A stretch of DNA of 64,000 nucleotides, taken from Variovorax paradoxus (GTDB taxonomy: Bacteria > Pseudomonadota > Gammaproteobacteria > Burkholderiales > Burkholderiaceae_C). Each line of letters starts with the position of its first letter. Within the stretch, counting starts at the first letter, position 1. The DNA lies in the NCBI RefSeq assembly GCF_024734665.1, contig NZ_CP102931.1, positions 742,001 through 806,000 of the forward strand. The letters run 5' to 3'. Under the pieces are notes generated by a model that was given only the letters and a program-made list of their open reading frames with translations, did no database searches and was not told where the DNA came from. The position numbers and the translations under genes are program-made. Shown piece by piece: positions 33,191 to 42,557 of the stretch.

Positions 33191-34231
33191 TCAATGCTCC
33201 TCGTCCGAATGGCCGCTGGTCAGCGAGCGCCACAGCAATACCGGCAGGATGATGGTGAACACGATCACTTCCTTGAACGAGCTGGCCCAGAACGAGCCGA
33301 AGGCCTCGATTACGCCTACAGCCAGTGCACCAAGCAACGCCCCTGGGTAGCTGGCGAGACCGCCGATCACACCAGCCACGAAGCCCTTCAGCCCGATGAG
33401 AAAACCCGAGTCGTAGAACACCGTGGTGGTCGGCCCGATCAGCAGGCCCGAGAGCGCACCGATCAGCGCCGCCATCGCGAAGGTGAGCTGCCCGGCCGCC
33501 TGCGTCGAGATGCCCATCAGCCGAGCGCCCAGCCGGTTCACCGCTGTGGCCCGCAGCGCCTTGCCGTACAGGCTGCGCTCGAAGAACAGCCACAGCAGCA
33601 CGATCAACGCGCCCGACATGCCGAAGATGATCAGCGCCTGTCCGCTCACGTTGAGCGGCCCGAGCGCCATGCGCTCGTCCCAGAACGGCGGGTTGCGAAA
33701 GCCCTCCGCGCCGAAGAACAGCAGGCCCAGCCCGGTCATCGCAAAGTGCACGCCCACTGAGACGATCAGCAGCACCAGCGAACTCGCGCCTGCTAGCGAC
33801 TGATACGCCACGCGATACACCAGTGGCCCGAAGGCCGTGACGATGAACACCGTGAGTAGCGCCTGCACGCCGATCGGCAGGTTGCGCGGCCCGGCCCAGG
33901 CCGACACCGCGCAGATGATGGCCGGCGCTGCGAATGTGCGCAGCGCTGCCTTCAGACCGCTCGCCGCGCTGCCGCTGTGGCGCCAGGTGGTGACCAGGTC
34001 CATCAGCGCGGCGACACCGGCCAATATGAGCAGCAGCCACACCGTGCCCGGCGTCTTGCCGGTCTGGAAGATCGCCAGCGTCAGCGCGCCGTACGCCACG
34101 AATTCGCCCTGCGGGATGAAGATGACGCGGGTCACCGTGAAGACGAGCACGATGCCCATGCCCAGCAGGGCATAGATCGCGCCATTGGTGAGGCCGTCCA
34201 GCGTCAGGATGCTGGCGATTGAAAGGTCCAT
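33191..34231 (-). CDS. livH: LivH-type ABC permease
   Basis: A 346-aa permease with about eight helices. LTLDGLTNGAIYALLGMGIVLVFTVTRVIFIPQGEFVAYGAL is the LivH N-terminal signature, and the SVYGKALRATA-type coupling segment appears as RSLYGKALRATAVNRLGA. It is longer than most LivH proteins (about 290-310 aa) because of a cytoplasmic stretch near residues 60-95. It is followed by the LivM-LivG fusion after 1 bp. Confidence 0.92.
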   Translation of the reverse strand: MDLSIASILTLDGLTNGAIYALLGMGIVLVFTVTRVIFIPQGEFVAYGALTLAIFQTGKTPGTVWLLLILAGVAALMDLVTTWRHSGSAASGLKAALRTFAAPAIICAVSAWAGPRNLPIGVQALLTVFIVTAFGPLVYRVAYQSLAGASSLVLLIVSVGVHFAMTGLGLLFFGAEGFRNPPFWDERMALGPLNVSGQALIIFGMSGALIVLLWLFFERSLYGKALRATAVNRLGARLMGISTQAAGQLTFAMAALIGALSGLLIGPTTTVFYDSGFLIGLKGFVAGVIGGLASYPGALLGALAVGVIEAFGSFWASSFKEVIVFTIILPVLLWRSLTSGHSDEEH

Positions 34232-34253
34232 GGCGTGCGGTCGTGGCGAAGAA

Positions 34254-35399
34254 TTACTGTTCGACCTTGAAGGCGCCGTTCACCACCTTGAGCATCACGC
34301 CGGTCTCGGTCGTGTAGCCCCAGTGGTCCTGCGCCGTCCAGTTGAGCACGCCGTGCGCGAGCACCGTGCGGCCCATGCTTTCGAGCGCGTCGCGCAGCGC
34401 GGCGCGGAATTCGGGCGTGCCGGGCTTGGCCTTCTTGAGCGCGACGGGCACGGCCTTCTCGAGCACTGTGAGCGCGTCGGCCGAGTGGCCGGCGAACTGG
34501 TTGCGCGAGCCGGGGCCATAAACCTTTTCGTAGCCCTGCACGAAAGCGACCGCGGCGGCCTTCGACGGGTGGCTGTCGGGCAGTTGCTCGGCCACGGTGG
34601 CGGGGCCCGACACCACGAAGGTGCCTTCGGCGTCCTTGCCGGCGGTGCGCATCAGGTCTTGCGTGGCGGCGGCATGCGTCTGGTAGACCTTGCCCTTGAA
34701 GCCGCGCTCCATCACCGCTTTTTGCGGCATGCCGGCGCCGCTGCCCGAGGCCACGATCAGGATCGCATCCGGGTTGGCGGACGTGAGCTTCAGCACCTGG
34801 CCGGTCACGCTGGTGTCGGCGCGTGCGAAGCGCTCGGTGGCGACGATCTTGATGCCGTTCTTCGCGGCTTCTGCGGTCAGCGCCTTCAGCCACAGCTCGC
34901 CGTACGCGTCGGTGTAGCCGAGGAAGCCGACCGTCTTCACGTTCTGCTTCTTCATGTGCGCGACCACCGCGAAGGCCATCACGTCGTTCGACTGCGGCAG
35001 GCGGAAGAACCACTTGTCCTTGCCCGGCGGCAGGCCGGCGGGTGCGGTGGAGATCTGCGGCGTGCCCGCTTCGGCCGTCACGTCGGCCATCGGGATGGCG
35101 ACCGGCGTGGCGCTGGAGCCGACGATGACGTCGGCCTTGTCTTCGGTGACCAGGCGCTGTGCGTCCTTCACGCCTGTGGTCGGGTCGGTGGCATCGTCGA
35201 GCACCACTACCTTGAGTGTTTCGCCCGCGATGGTCTTGGGCCAGATCATGATGCCGTTCTTCACCGGAATGCCCAGGCCTGAGGCGGGGCCCGTGAGCGG
35301 CTGCACCACGCCGATGGTGATGTCGGCATGGGCCATGCCGACCATGCCGGTGGCCATGAGCGCCAGCACGGCGGCGAGGGTGGTCTTCCTGAAGGTCAT
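34254..35399 (-). CDS. ABC substrate-binding protein of the hydroxycinnamate importer
   Basis: A 381-aa LivK-like periplasmic receptor with a signal peptide (TTLAAVLALMATGMVGMAHA) and mature start DITIGVVQPLTGPASGLGIPVKNG. VIVGSSATPVAIPMADVTAEAGTPQIS is typical of receptors for aromatic acids (CouP/HmgD-like). It is the first importer gene after the feruloyl-CoA synthase and SDR genes. AGGAG lies before the start. Binding of ferulate or p-coumarate is inferred from the operon. Confidence 0.92.
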   Translation of the reverse strand: MTFRKTTLAAVLALMATGMVGMAHADITIGVVQPLTGPASGLGIPVKNGIMIWPKTIAGETLKVVVLDDATDPTTGVKDAQRLVTEDKADVIVGSSATPVAIPMADVTAEAGTPQISTAPAGLPPGKDKWFFRLPQSNDVMAFAVVAHMKKQNVKTVGFLGYTDAYGELWLKALTAEAAKNGIKIVATERFARADTSVTGQVLKLTSANPDAILIVASGSGAGMPQKAVMERGFKGKVYQTHAAATQDLMRTAGKDAEGTFVVSGPATVAEQLPDSHPSKAAAVAFVQGYEKVYGPGSRNQFAGHSADALTVLEKAVPVALKKAKPGTPEFRAALRDALESMGRTVLAHGVLNWTAQDHWGYTTETGVMLKVVNGAFKVEQ

Positions 35400-35452
35400 T
35401 GGTGTCTCCTGATACGTTGTAAGGGCGGGAACTTGGGAACGCAGAAAGGGGC

Positions 35453-36217
35453 TCAGCGCGGCGCCATGCGCAGGGCGCCGTCGAGGCGGATTACCTCGCC
35501 GTTGAGGTGGCCGTTGGTGACGACGTGGCAGGCCAGCTCGGCGAATTCCGATGGCTTGCCCAGGCGCGGCGGAAAGGGAATGGACGCGGCCAGCGAGTGC
35601 TGCACCGCCTCGGGCAGCTCCAGCAGCAGCGGCGTGGCGAACAGGCCCGGCGCCACGGTGCACACGCGGATGGCGTGTTGCGCAAGGTCGCGCGCCATCG
35701 GCAGCGTCATGCCGACCAGGCCGCCCTTGGAGGCGCTGTAGGCCTGCTGGCCCACCTGGCCGTCGAAGGCGGCGACCGAGGCGGTGAAGAGCATCACGCC
35801 TTTTTCGCCGTTGTCGAGCGCGTCGAGCTTGGCGCAGCGAGCGGCGAACAGGCGCGCCATGTTGTAGCCACCGATCAGGTTGATGTTGACCACGCGCACG
35901 AAGTCTTCGAGCGGTGCGGGGTTGCCGTCCTTGCCGACGATGCGCTTGGCGCTGCCGATGCCGGCCACGTTCATCAGGATGCGGGCGGTGCCGTGTGCGG
36001 CCTCGGCCTTGTCGAGCGCAGCGTTCACGCTGTCGGTGTCGGTGATGTCGCAGACGCAGGCGACGCCGCCAATCTCCGCTGCCACCTTTTCAGCGAGCGC
36101 GGCATTGCGGTCGAGCACTGCGACCTTGGCGCCCAGGCGTGCGAGTTCGCGCGCGGTGGCTTCGCCGAGGCCCGATGCGCCGCCGGTGACGAGGGCGGCT
36201 TGTCCTTCGATCTTCAT
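35453..36217 (-). CDS. SDR-family 3-hydroxyacyl-CoA dehydrogenase-like enzyme
   Basis: A 254-aa short-chain dehydrogenase. It has the cofactor motif TGGASGLGEATAREL, the NVAG motif (LMNVAGIG), the catalytic serine in FTASVAAFDGQVGQ and the Y-x3-K motif YSASKGG. Sequence features are close to type-2 3-hydroxyacyl-CoA dehydrogenases (LATPLLLELP, PFPPRLGKPSEFA). After CoA activation and hydration it would oxidise the beta-hydroxy group of the side chain to a beta-keto group, a beta-oxidation step of hydroxycinnamates. Confidence 0.92.
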   Translation of the reverse strand: MKIEGQAALVTGGASGLGEATARELARLGAKVAVLDRNAALAEKVAAEIGGVACVCDITDTDSVNAALDKAEAAHGTARILMNVAGIGSAKRIVGKDGNPAPLEDFVRVVNINLIGGYNMARLFAARCAKLDALDNGEKGVMLFTASVAAFDGQVGQQAYSASKGGLVGMTLPMARDLAQHAIRVCTVAPGLFATPLLLELPEAVQHSLAASIPFPPRLGKPSEFAELACHVVTNGHLNGEVIRLDGALRMAPR

Positions 36218-36237
36218 TCTTGTGTCTCCTGGATGGG

Positions 36238-38091
36238 TTAGCGGGGCTTGACGGTGAAGGGCAGGGTGCCGTCGTGCATTGCATCGGCCAGCGCGGCGCG
36301 GTGCTTGAGCACGGAGCGCTGGTTGATGGAGCCCTTGTCGGTCACTTCGCCCTTGTCGATGGATGGCGGATCGGCCATCAGGTGCAGCCGCGCGATGCGG
36401 TTGGCGCTGCCTGTGGCATTCGCGGCCAGTGTGTCTGCGACCTGCTGGAAGTGCGCCTGCACCGGTGCGCTTTCGAGCACCTGCTGCATGGTGGCGTCGG
36501 GGGCCAGGCCGGCGAGCTGCCGCACCTTCTGCGTCGGGAAGATCAGCGCGCCGACTTCCTTCAGGTTGATGCCGGTCAGCACCGCGTCCTGCACGTAGGG
36601 CGCGCCGGCCGCGATGATCTTCGCGCGCATCGGGCCCACGCTCACGAAGGTGCCGGTGGCGAGCTTGAAGTCTTCTGCGATGCGGCCGTCGAAGCGCAGG
36701 CCGCGGTGGATGTTGTCGTCGTCTATCCACTTGACGGCATCGCCGGTGGAGAAGAAGCCTTCGTCGTCGAAGGCCTCGGCCGTGGCATCGGGTGCGCGCC
36801 AGTAGCCGGGCGTGATGTTGGGGCCGCGGTAGCGCACCTCGGTCTTGCCGTCGACGTCGATCAGCTTGAGCTCGATGCCGGGAGCGGGCAGGCCCACGTC
36901 GCCTGACTTCACGTCGGGGCCGGTCACGTAGAGCGCGAAGGGGCCCGATTCGGTCATGCCGAGGCCGGTGCCCATGACGATGCGCTCGCCGACTTCAGAC
37001 TCCTGCGTCTTGTGCAGGCTGTCCCACACGGGCTGCGACAGTGCGGCGCCCGAGTAGAAAAACATCTTCACGCGCGACAGCAGGTTGCGGCGCAGCACCG
37101 CGTCGGTTTCCATGGCGTGCGCGATGGCCTCGAAGCCGGTGGGCACGTTGAAGTAGATGGTGGGCGCGATCTCGCGCAGGTTGCGCAGCGTCTCGGCCAT
37201 GCCGCCGGGCGTGGGCTTGCCGTCGTCGACGTAGAGCGTGCCGCCGTTGTCCAGCACGATGCCCACGTTGTGGTTGCCGCCGAAGGTGTGGTTCCAGGGC
37301 AGCCAGTCGACCAGCACGGGCGGCTCTTCGCCCAGCGCGGGAATCGACTGGCGCAGCTGCTGCTGGTTGGCGCACCACATGCGATGCGTGTTGATCACCG
37401 CCTTGGGCATCTTGGTGGAGCCCGAGGTGAAGAGGAACTTGGTGATGGTGTCGGGGCCGGTCGACTGCATGGCCGCGTCGATGGCCGGCGTGGCGGGTGT
37501 CGAGGCCAGTGCGTCGAGCGAGGTGGTGGCGCGGCCTTCGAGCTGGCCTTCTGCAATGACGACTTCGGTCTCGGCCGGAACGACCGCCGCAATGGCGCGG
37601 CCGTAGCGTGCGGCATCGGTGGCGAACACGAGGCCAGGGGTCAGCGTGTCGAACACGTGGCGCAGCTTCTCGAAGTCCTGGCTCACGAGCGAGTAGGGCG
37701 GCGACACGGGGCAGTAGGGCACGCCGGCGTAGAGGCAGCCCAGCGCGAGCAGCGCGTGATCGATGCCGTTCTCGCTGAGGATGGCCACGGGGCGCTCGGC
37801 GCTCAGGCCGCGGTTCAACAGGGCTTGTCCGATACCGCGGGCCTTCTGCAGCGCCTCGGCGTAGCTCACGCGGATCCAGTCGCCGGTGCTGCCGTCGGCC
37901 AGCCGTTCGCGGCGGGCGATGAAGGTGCGATCGGGTGTGGTCTCGGCCCAGTGCGCGAGGCGGTCGGTCATGCGCTCGCGGTAGGTTTCGAGCTGCGTCT
38001 CGGCGGTGAGGTACTGCGTGCCCGGTGCGCCGTCGCGCAGCACGGCGCGGGTGACGCCGAAGGCCAGGGGACGGTATCGGATGGCAGTCAT
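36238..38091 (-). CDS. fcs: Feruloyl-CoA synthase
   Basis: A 617-aa AMP-forming acyl-CoA ligase. FLFTSGSTKMPKAVINTHRMW is the P-loop motif, and DWLPWNHTFGGNHNVGIVL, GTGLGMTESGPF and SIDKGEVTDKGSINQR (with the C-terminal catalytic lysine region) match feruloyl-CoA synthases. The enzyme activates ferulate, p-coumarate and caffeate with ATP and CoA. The crotonase gene overlaps it by 4 bp, so the two are translationally coupled. Confidence 0.93.
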   Translation of the reverse strand: MTAIRYRPLAFGVTRAVLRDGAPGTQYLTAETQLETYRERMTDRLAHWAETTPDRTFIARRERLADGSTGDWIRVSYAEALQKARGIGQALLNRGLSAERPVAILSENGIDHALLALGCLYAGVPYCPVSPPYSLVSQDFEKLRHVFDTLTPGLVFATDAARYGRAIAAVVPAETEVVIAEGQLEGRATTSLDALASTPATPAIDAAMQSTGPDTITKFLFTSGSTKMPKAVINTHRMWCANQQQLRQSIPALGEEPPVLVDWLPWNHTFGGNHNVGIVLDNGGTLYVDDGKPTPGGMAETLRNLREIAPTIYFNVPTGFEAIAHAMETDAVLRRNLLSRVKMFFYSGAALSQPVWDSLHKTQESEVGERIVMGTGLGMTESGPFALYVTGPDVKSGDVGLPAPGIELKLIDVDGKTEVRYRGPNITPGYWRAPDATAEAFDDEGFFSTGDAVKWIDDDNIHRGLRFDGRIAEDFKLATGTFVSVGPMRAKIIAAGAPYVQDAVLTGINLKEVGALIFPTQKVRQLAGLAPDATMQQVLESAPVQAHFQQVADTLAANATGSANRIARLHLMADPPSIDKGEVTDKGSINQRSVLKHRAALADAMHDGTLPFTVKPR

Positions 38092-38861
38092 GTCTTGCTC
38101 ACCTTGGCGCCGCGGCCTTCGAGGAAATCGCGCACGCGTTCCTTGGCTTCCGGGGCGGCCTGTGCGATGCCGGCCATCAGCGCTTCGGTGAAGAAGCCGT
38201 GGTCGGCCGACTGCTCGGCGATGCGCGGCAGTGCGTGCATCAGCGCGTAGTTGGTCAGCGGCGCGTTGGTGGCGATGCGCTTGGCGAGTTCGACGGCCTT
38301 GTCGAAGGCCGTGCCTTCGTCGACCAGGTACTGCGCGAAGTTGGCGCGCTCGCCGTCCTCGGCGTTGTAGACGCGGCCGGTCATCATCATGTCGGTCATG
38401 CGGGCCACGCCGATCAGCTTGGGAATGCGCACCGAGCCGCCGCCGCCCACGAAGATGCCACGCGAGCCTTCAGGCAGCGCGTAGAAGGTGGAGCGATCGG
38501 CCACACGGATGTGGCAGGCGCTGGCCAGCTCGAGCCCGCCGCCGACCACCGCGCCGTGCAGCGCCGCTACCACCGGCACCGGGCCGTGCTGGATGAGGTC
38601 GAGCGCCGCGTGCCACATGCGCGAGTGCTGCAGGCCCTGGCCGGCGTCGCGCTCTTTCAGCTCGCTCAGGTCGAGGCCGGCGCAGAAATGCGGGCCTTCG
38701 CCGTCGATCACCGCGGCGCGCACGGTGGAGGGCAGTTTCTCGAAGGTGTCGCGCAGCGCGAGGATCAGGCCGTCGGACAACGCGTTGCGCTTGGTGCCGC
38801 GCGTCAGGCGGACGATGGCGACTTCGTCGCGGAGCTCGATGTGAAGGTCTGGATTGGTCAT
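38088..38861 (-). CDS. Crotonase-family enoyl-CoA hydratase (hydroxycinnamoyl-CoA hydratase)
   Basis: A 257-aa crotonase. GPHFCAGLDLSEL forms the oxyanion-hole region and GAVVGGGLELASACHIRVAD the second. The first catalytic glutamate is present in LPEGSRGIFVGGGG; the second position carries aspartate in ARMTDMMMTGR, which is a difference from classical crotonase. It could be a plain hydratase or a hydratase-lyase making vanillin. The SDR beside it and the absence of vanillin dehydrogenase in the window favour the hydratase. It is the first gene of the ten-gene minus-strand operon. Confidence 0.88.
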   Translation of the reverse strand: MTNPDLHIELRDEVAIVRLTRGTKRNALSDGLILALRDTFEKLPSTVRAAVIDGEGPHFCAGLDLSELKERDAGQGLQHSRMWHAALDLIQHGPVPVVAALHGAVVGGGLELASACHIRVADRSTFYALPEGSRGIFVGGGGSVRIPKLIGVARMTDMMMTGRVYNAEDGERANFAQYLVDEGTAFDKAVELAKRIATNAPLTNYALMHALPRIAEQSADHGFFTEALMAGIAQAAPEAKERVRDFLEGRGAKVSKT

Positions 38862-38883
38862 GATGGTGTTCGGGGTTGCGTTG

Positions 38884-38906
38884 GATTATGGTTATGAGAA
38901 ATAATC
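38884..38906. promoter_or_regulatory. Palindrome in the crotonase/amidohydrolase divergent region
   Basis: GATTAT and ATAATC flank 11 bp, with an inner TTAT-GAGAA-ATAA. The AT-rich element stands out in a GC-rich genome and lies about 23 bp from the crotonase start. It is a candidate site for the operon's MarR regulator. Confidence 0.4.
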
Positions 38907-38965
38907 AATTCAAGGCATTTGGACCTGCCCGGGCCTAGGGACTTACCCGTACTGGAGACAAACAC

Positions 38966-39832
38966 ATGGACCACCAGAACCTGATTGCGATCGACATCCA
39001 CACCCACGCCGAAGTGAGCTGCTGGAACCCCTTCGACAACTACGGCGAGGAATACGACCGCGCCGCCGACAAGTACTTCGGCTCCAGCGGCCGGCCCACC
39101 ATTGCGGAGAGCGTGGCGTACTACCGTGAAAGAAAGATCGGCCTGGTGATGTTCATGGTCGACGCCGAATCGAACATGGGCCGCCGCCGTATCCCGAACG
39201 AGGAAATTGCCGAGGCCGCGCAGAAGAACAGCGACATCATGATCGCCTTCGGCAGCATCGATCCGCACAAGGGAAAGATGGGCGCACGCGAGGCGCGCCG
39301 GCTCATCGAGGAGCACGGCGTGAAGGGCTTCAAGTTTCACCCGACGGTGCAGGGCTACCACCCCTACGACAAGATGGCCTGGCCCATCTACGAAGTGATT
39401 GCCGAATACGGCCTGCCAGCCATCTTCCACACCGGCCACAGCGGTATCGGCTCTGGCATGCGTTGCGGCGGCGGGCTGCGGCTGGAGTACAGCAACCCGA
39501 TGCACCTGGACGACGTGGCCATCGACTTCCCCGACATGCAGATCGTGATGGCACACCCCAGCTTCCCCTGGCAGGACGAGGCGCTGAGCGTGGCCACGCA
39601 CAAGCCCAACGTGTGGATCGACCTGTCGGGCTGGAGCCCCAAGTACTTTCCGAAGCAGCTGGTGCAGTACGCCAACACACTGCTGAAGGACCGCATCCTG
39701 TTCGGCAGCGACTACCCGCTGATCACGCCCGACCGCTGGATGCGCGACTTCGAGGCGGCAGGGTTCAAGCCCGAGGTGATGCCGGGCATCCTGAAGGGCA
39801 ATGCGGTCAGGCTGCTGAAGCTGGCGGCCTGA
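38966..39832 (+). CDS. Amidohydrolase-family enzyme, probable beta-keto-aroyl-CoA hydrolase
   Basis: A 288-aa metal-dependent hydrolase of the TIM-barrel amidohydrolase class. Metal-site motifs are IDIHTHAE (HxH), GFKFHPTVQGY, FHTGHSG, VMAHPSFPW and FGSDYPL with the final aspartate. Related genes in hydroxycinnamate clusters (couO/phdB type) cleave the beta-keto-acyl-CoA by a retro-Claisen hydrolysis to the hydroxybenzoate and acetyl-CoA. Its divergent position beside crotonase, CoA ligase and SDR supports that. Decarboxylases share the fold, so this is inference. Confidence 0.82.
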   Translation: MDHQNLIAIDIHTHAEVSCWNPFDNYGEEYDRAADKYFGSSGRPTIAESVAYYRERKIGLVMFMVDAESNMGRRRIPNEEIAEAAQKNSDIMIAFGSIDPHKGKMGAREARRLIEEHGVKGFKFHPTVQGYHPYDKMAWPIYEVIAEYGLPAIFHTGHSGIGSGMRCGGGLRLEYSNPMHLDDVAIDFPDMQIVMAHPSFPWQDEALSVATHKPNVWIDLSGWSPKYFPKQLVQYANTLLKDRILFGSDYPLITPDRWMRDFEAAGFKPEVMPGILKGNAVRLLKLAA

Positions 39833-39847
39833 CCGGTGGCGCGGGCG

Positions 39848-41713
39848 CTACGCGTCCGCTTCTTCCTTCGGCGCGGTTTCCTCGCCGTCCAGCCGCTCCC
39901 AGTCGCGCCCCGAGCGCCGCTGCCGCTCCTCGCGCTCGCGGGCCATCTGTTCCTCGAACTGCTGCCGGCCCGCCTTGTTGGCGGCGATCAGCTTGGCGCG
40001 GTCTTTGTAGTGCGGATAGATCTCGTCGCTGAGCTTGATGTTCCGGCGTCGAAAGCGCATGGTCGATTCGCGCGCCTCATGCGCCGGCCAGCCCAGCGCC
40101 TCCAGCGTCGCGCGGGCGCTGCGTAGCGACGATTCGAACACCTCGCGCTCGACCTCTGTCACGCCGCGATCACGCAGCTGGAACAGGTGCGTCACGTTGC
40201 GTGCCCGCGCGATGATGCGTGCCTGCGGAAAGTTCTCCTTCACGAGGTCGACGATTTCGAGCGACTGCTCGATGTCGTCCACCGCCACCACGATGGCCTT
40301 GGCCGTGCCCGCGCCCGCGGTGCGCAGCAGGTCGAGCCGGGTAGCGTCGCCGTAGAACACGCGAAAGCCGAACTGCCGCAGGCCTTCGACGGTGTCGGCG
40401 TCGTGGTCGAGCACCGTCACGCGCAGGCCCTGCGACATCAGCATGCGCCCGACGATCTGGCCGTAGCGGCCGAAGCCGCAGATCAGCACCTTGGCGTCCT
40501 GCTGCTCCGAGATTTCTTCGAGCTGCGGGCCCTGATTGCGGCTGTAGCGCGGCAGCACGAACTTGTCGAGCAGCACCAGCAGCAGCGGCGACAGCAGCAT
40601 CGACAGCGCCACCGCGCCGATCAGCAGCGAGGTGATCTCGGGCGGCAGCACGTCGGGCCCCGCGGCCTGGAACACCACGAAGGCGAACTCGCCGCCCTGC
40701 GCGAGCAGCAGCGTGAACACGGGCCGCTCCTGGTAGGCGATGCCCATTGCCTTGGCGAGCGAATAGATCACCACCAGCTTGATGACCATGAAGCCGACCA
40801 CCAGCATCGCCATGACCCACGGGCTCGCGATCAACACGCCGAAGTTGATCGACATGCCCACGGCGATGAAGAACAGGCCCAGCAGCAGGCCCTTGAAGGG
40901 CTCGATGTCGGTTTCGAGCTCGCGCCGGTATTCGCTTTCTGCCAGCAGCACGCCGGCAAGGAATGCGCCGAGCGCCATCGACAGGCCCACCAGCTGCATC
41001 AGCGCCGCGATGGCCACCACCAGCAAGAGAGCGGCGGCGGTGAAGATCTCGGGCGTGTCGCTGCGCGCGATCCAGCGCAGGATGGGGCGCAGCAGCAGCC
41101 GGCCGCCGAGGATGATGCCGCCGATCACGCCGAGGATTTTTGCGGCTTCGAGCGCGCGCTCCAGCCCGGTAATGGATTGCTCGGCCGCGGTGGCGCCCGC
41201 AAGCAGCGGCAGCAGCGCGAGGATGGGGATGGCCGCCACGTCCTGGAACAGCAGGATCGAGAAGCCGGCCTGCCCGCTGGGCGTCTTCAGCAGGTTGCGT
41301 TCGCCGAACACCTGCAGCGCGATGGCGGTGGACGACAGCGCCAGGCCCAGCGCGGCCACCAGCGCCACGCGCCATTCGGCGCCCACGGCCCAGCCCACGG
41401 CGAACAGCACCACGGCGCAGCTCAGCACCTGCGCGGCGCCCCAGCCGAAGATGGGTCGGCGCAGGCTCCACAGGCGCTTGGGTTCGAGTTCGAGGCCCAC
41501 GAGAAACAGCATCAGCACCACGCCGAACTCGGCGAAATGCAGCACGTCCTCGACGCTGGACACGAGCCCCAGCCCCCAGGGGCCGATGGCGATGCCGGCC
41601 ACGAGGTAGCCGATGATCGAGCCGAGGCCCAGGGCCTTCGAAAGCGGCACCACCAGCACGGCGGCGCCAAGATAGATAAGGCTGTTGGTCAGCCAGGCGG
41701 GTGCGTGTTCCAT
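39848..41713 (-). CDS. Kef-type monovalent cation:proton antiporter (CPA2)
   Basis: A 621-aa protein with about 12-13 membrane helices in residues 1-385 (GYLVAGIAIGPWGLGLV, LLFQDVAAIPILALLPLLAG and the ALGAFLAGVLLAESEYR motif), then a cytosolic RCK/TrkA-N domain from about 412 (AKVLICGFGRYGQIVGRML, VLDHDADTVEGL). Length and layout match KefB/KefC, the glutathione-gated potassium efflux systems that protect against electrophiles. The next gene is the usual Kef oxidoreductase partner, 2 bp away. Confidence 0.92.
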   Translation of the reverse strand: MEHAPAWLTNSLIYLGAAVLVVPLSKALGLGSIIGYLVAGIAIGPWGLGLVSSVEDVLHFAEFGVVLMLFLVGLELEPKRLWSLRRPIFGWGAAQVLSCAVVLFAVGWAVGAEWRVALVAALGLALSSTAIALQVFGERNLLKTPSGQAGFSILLFQDVAAIPILALLPLLAGATAAEQSITGLERALEAAKILGVIGGIILGGRLLLRPILRWIARSDTPEIFTAAALLLVVAIAALMQLVGLSMALGAFLAGVLLAESEYRRELETDIEPFKGLLLGLFFIAVGMSINFGVLIASPWVMAMLVVGFMVIKLVVIYSLAKAMGIAYQERPVFTLLLAQGGEFAFVVFQAAGPDVLPPEITSLLIGAVALSMLLSPLLLVLLDKFVLPRYSRNQGPQLEEISEQQDAKVLICGFGRYGQIVGRMLMSQGLRVTVLDHDADTVEGLRQFGFRVFYGDATRLDLLRTAGAGTAKAIVVAVDDIEQSLEIVDLVKENFPQARIIARARNVTHLFQLRDRGVTEVEREVFESSLRSARATLEALGWPAHEARESTMRFRRRNIKLSDEIYPHYKDRAKLIAANKAGRQQFEEQMAREREERQRRSGRDWERLDGEETAPKEEADA

Positions 41714-41715
41714 GC

Positions 41716-42465
41716 TCAGGCCGCCTTCTTGGCGTGGTTGTCTGCGGAGGCGTTCGCAAGGCCGTGGGTCACGGCGGCATGGAAGGCGCTGGCGGCCGCC
41801 TTGTCGAGCTCATCGACCTCGGCCGGCCGATCGCTCTCGGGTACCGGACAGGCCACGCAGGCGTCGATCTCCTCGATCTCTGGCCAATCGGGGTAGCTGC
41901 CCAGTCGCTGGGCGAAGGTTTCGACATGCGACTTCACATCCGCCTCGCTGGCGCTGCGCGCGCCGTAGAAGATCAGCGGCGGCAGAAAGCGCATGCCGCA
42001 CAGCGCGGCGGTCTGCTCGTAGGGCGGCAGGAAGGCGTCGAAGAAATAGCGGTGGTAGTTCTGCGGGTGGTAGCTCGCCTCGGGGCTGCCCGTGGTGGCG
42101 ACCAGCCACAAGTCCTTGCCCTGCAGGGCCGTGCCGCCGGGACCATAGGCCCAGCCGTAGCTGAGCACGTCGTCGACCCAGAGCTTCTGCAGCGCGGGCA
42201 TCGAGTACCACTGGATCGGGTGCACCAGCACCACGAGGCTGGCCTGGGCGAGCCGGGCCTGCTCGGCCTCGATGTCGATGGCGAAGTCGGGGTAGCTGCC
42301 GTAGAGGTCGTTCACGTCGACGCCGGGCACGGCGCGCGCGGCGGCGAGCATGCGGCGGTTGACGCGGGAGTCGCGCCAGTGCGGGTGCGCCGCCAGCACG
42401 TAGATGCCGCCGGAATTGCCGCCGGAGCTGTCGGCGGAAGTTCCCATGGATGTTGTTGTCGTCAT
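41716..42465 (-). CDS. Kef ancillary NAD(P)H-dependent oxidoreductase
   Basis: A 249-aa flavodoxin-fold protein of the KefF/KefG/MdaB family: YVLAAHPHWRDSRVNRRM, VLVHPIQWYSMPALQKLWVDDVLSYGWAYG and LWLVATTGSPEASYH. Such subunits bind the Kef antiporter and activate it. The gene reads into the antiporter gene, so the pair is an operon. A low-complexity N-terminal 20 residues and a C-terminal tail extend beyond the core fold (about 180 aa in KefF). Confidence 0.9.
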   Translation of the reverse strand: MTTTTSMGTSADSSGGNSGGIYVLAAHPHWRDSRVNRRMLAAARAVPGVDVNDLYGSYPDFAIDIEAEQARLAQASLVVLVHPIQWYSMPALQKLWVDDVLSYGWAYGPGGTALQGKDLWLVATTGSPEASYHPQNYHRYFFDAFLPPYEQTAALCGMRFLPPLIFYGARSASEADVKSHVETFAQRLGSYPDWPEIEEIDACVACPVPESDRPAEVDELDKAAASAFHAAVTHGLANASADNHAKKAA

Positions 42466-42557
42466 CCCGCGAACATATCTCAGTCAGGGCCGGTGCGTCG
42501 GGCAAAAGCGCGCCAGCGACTACCATTCCGGCTGTCCCAGTTCTGGAGGAGAGCTTT

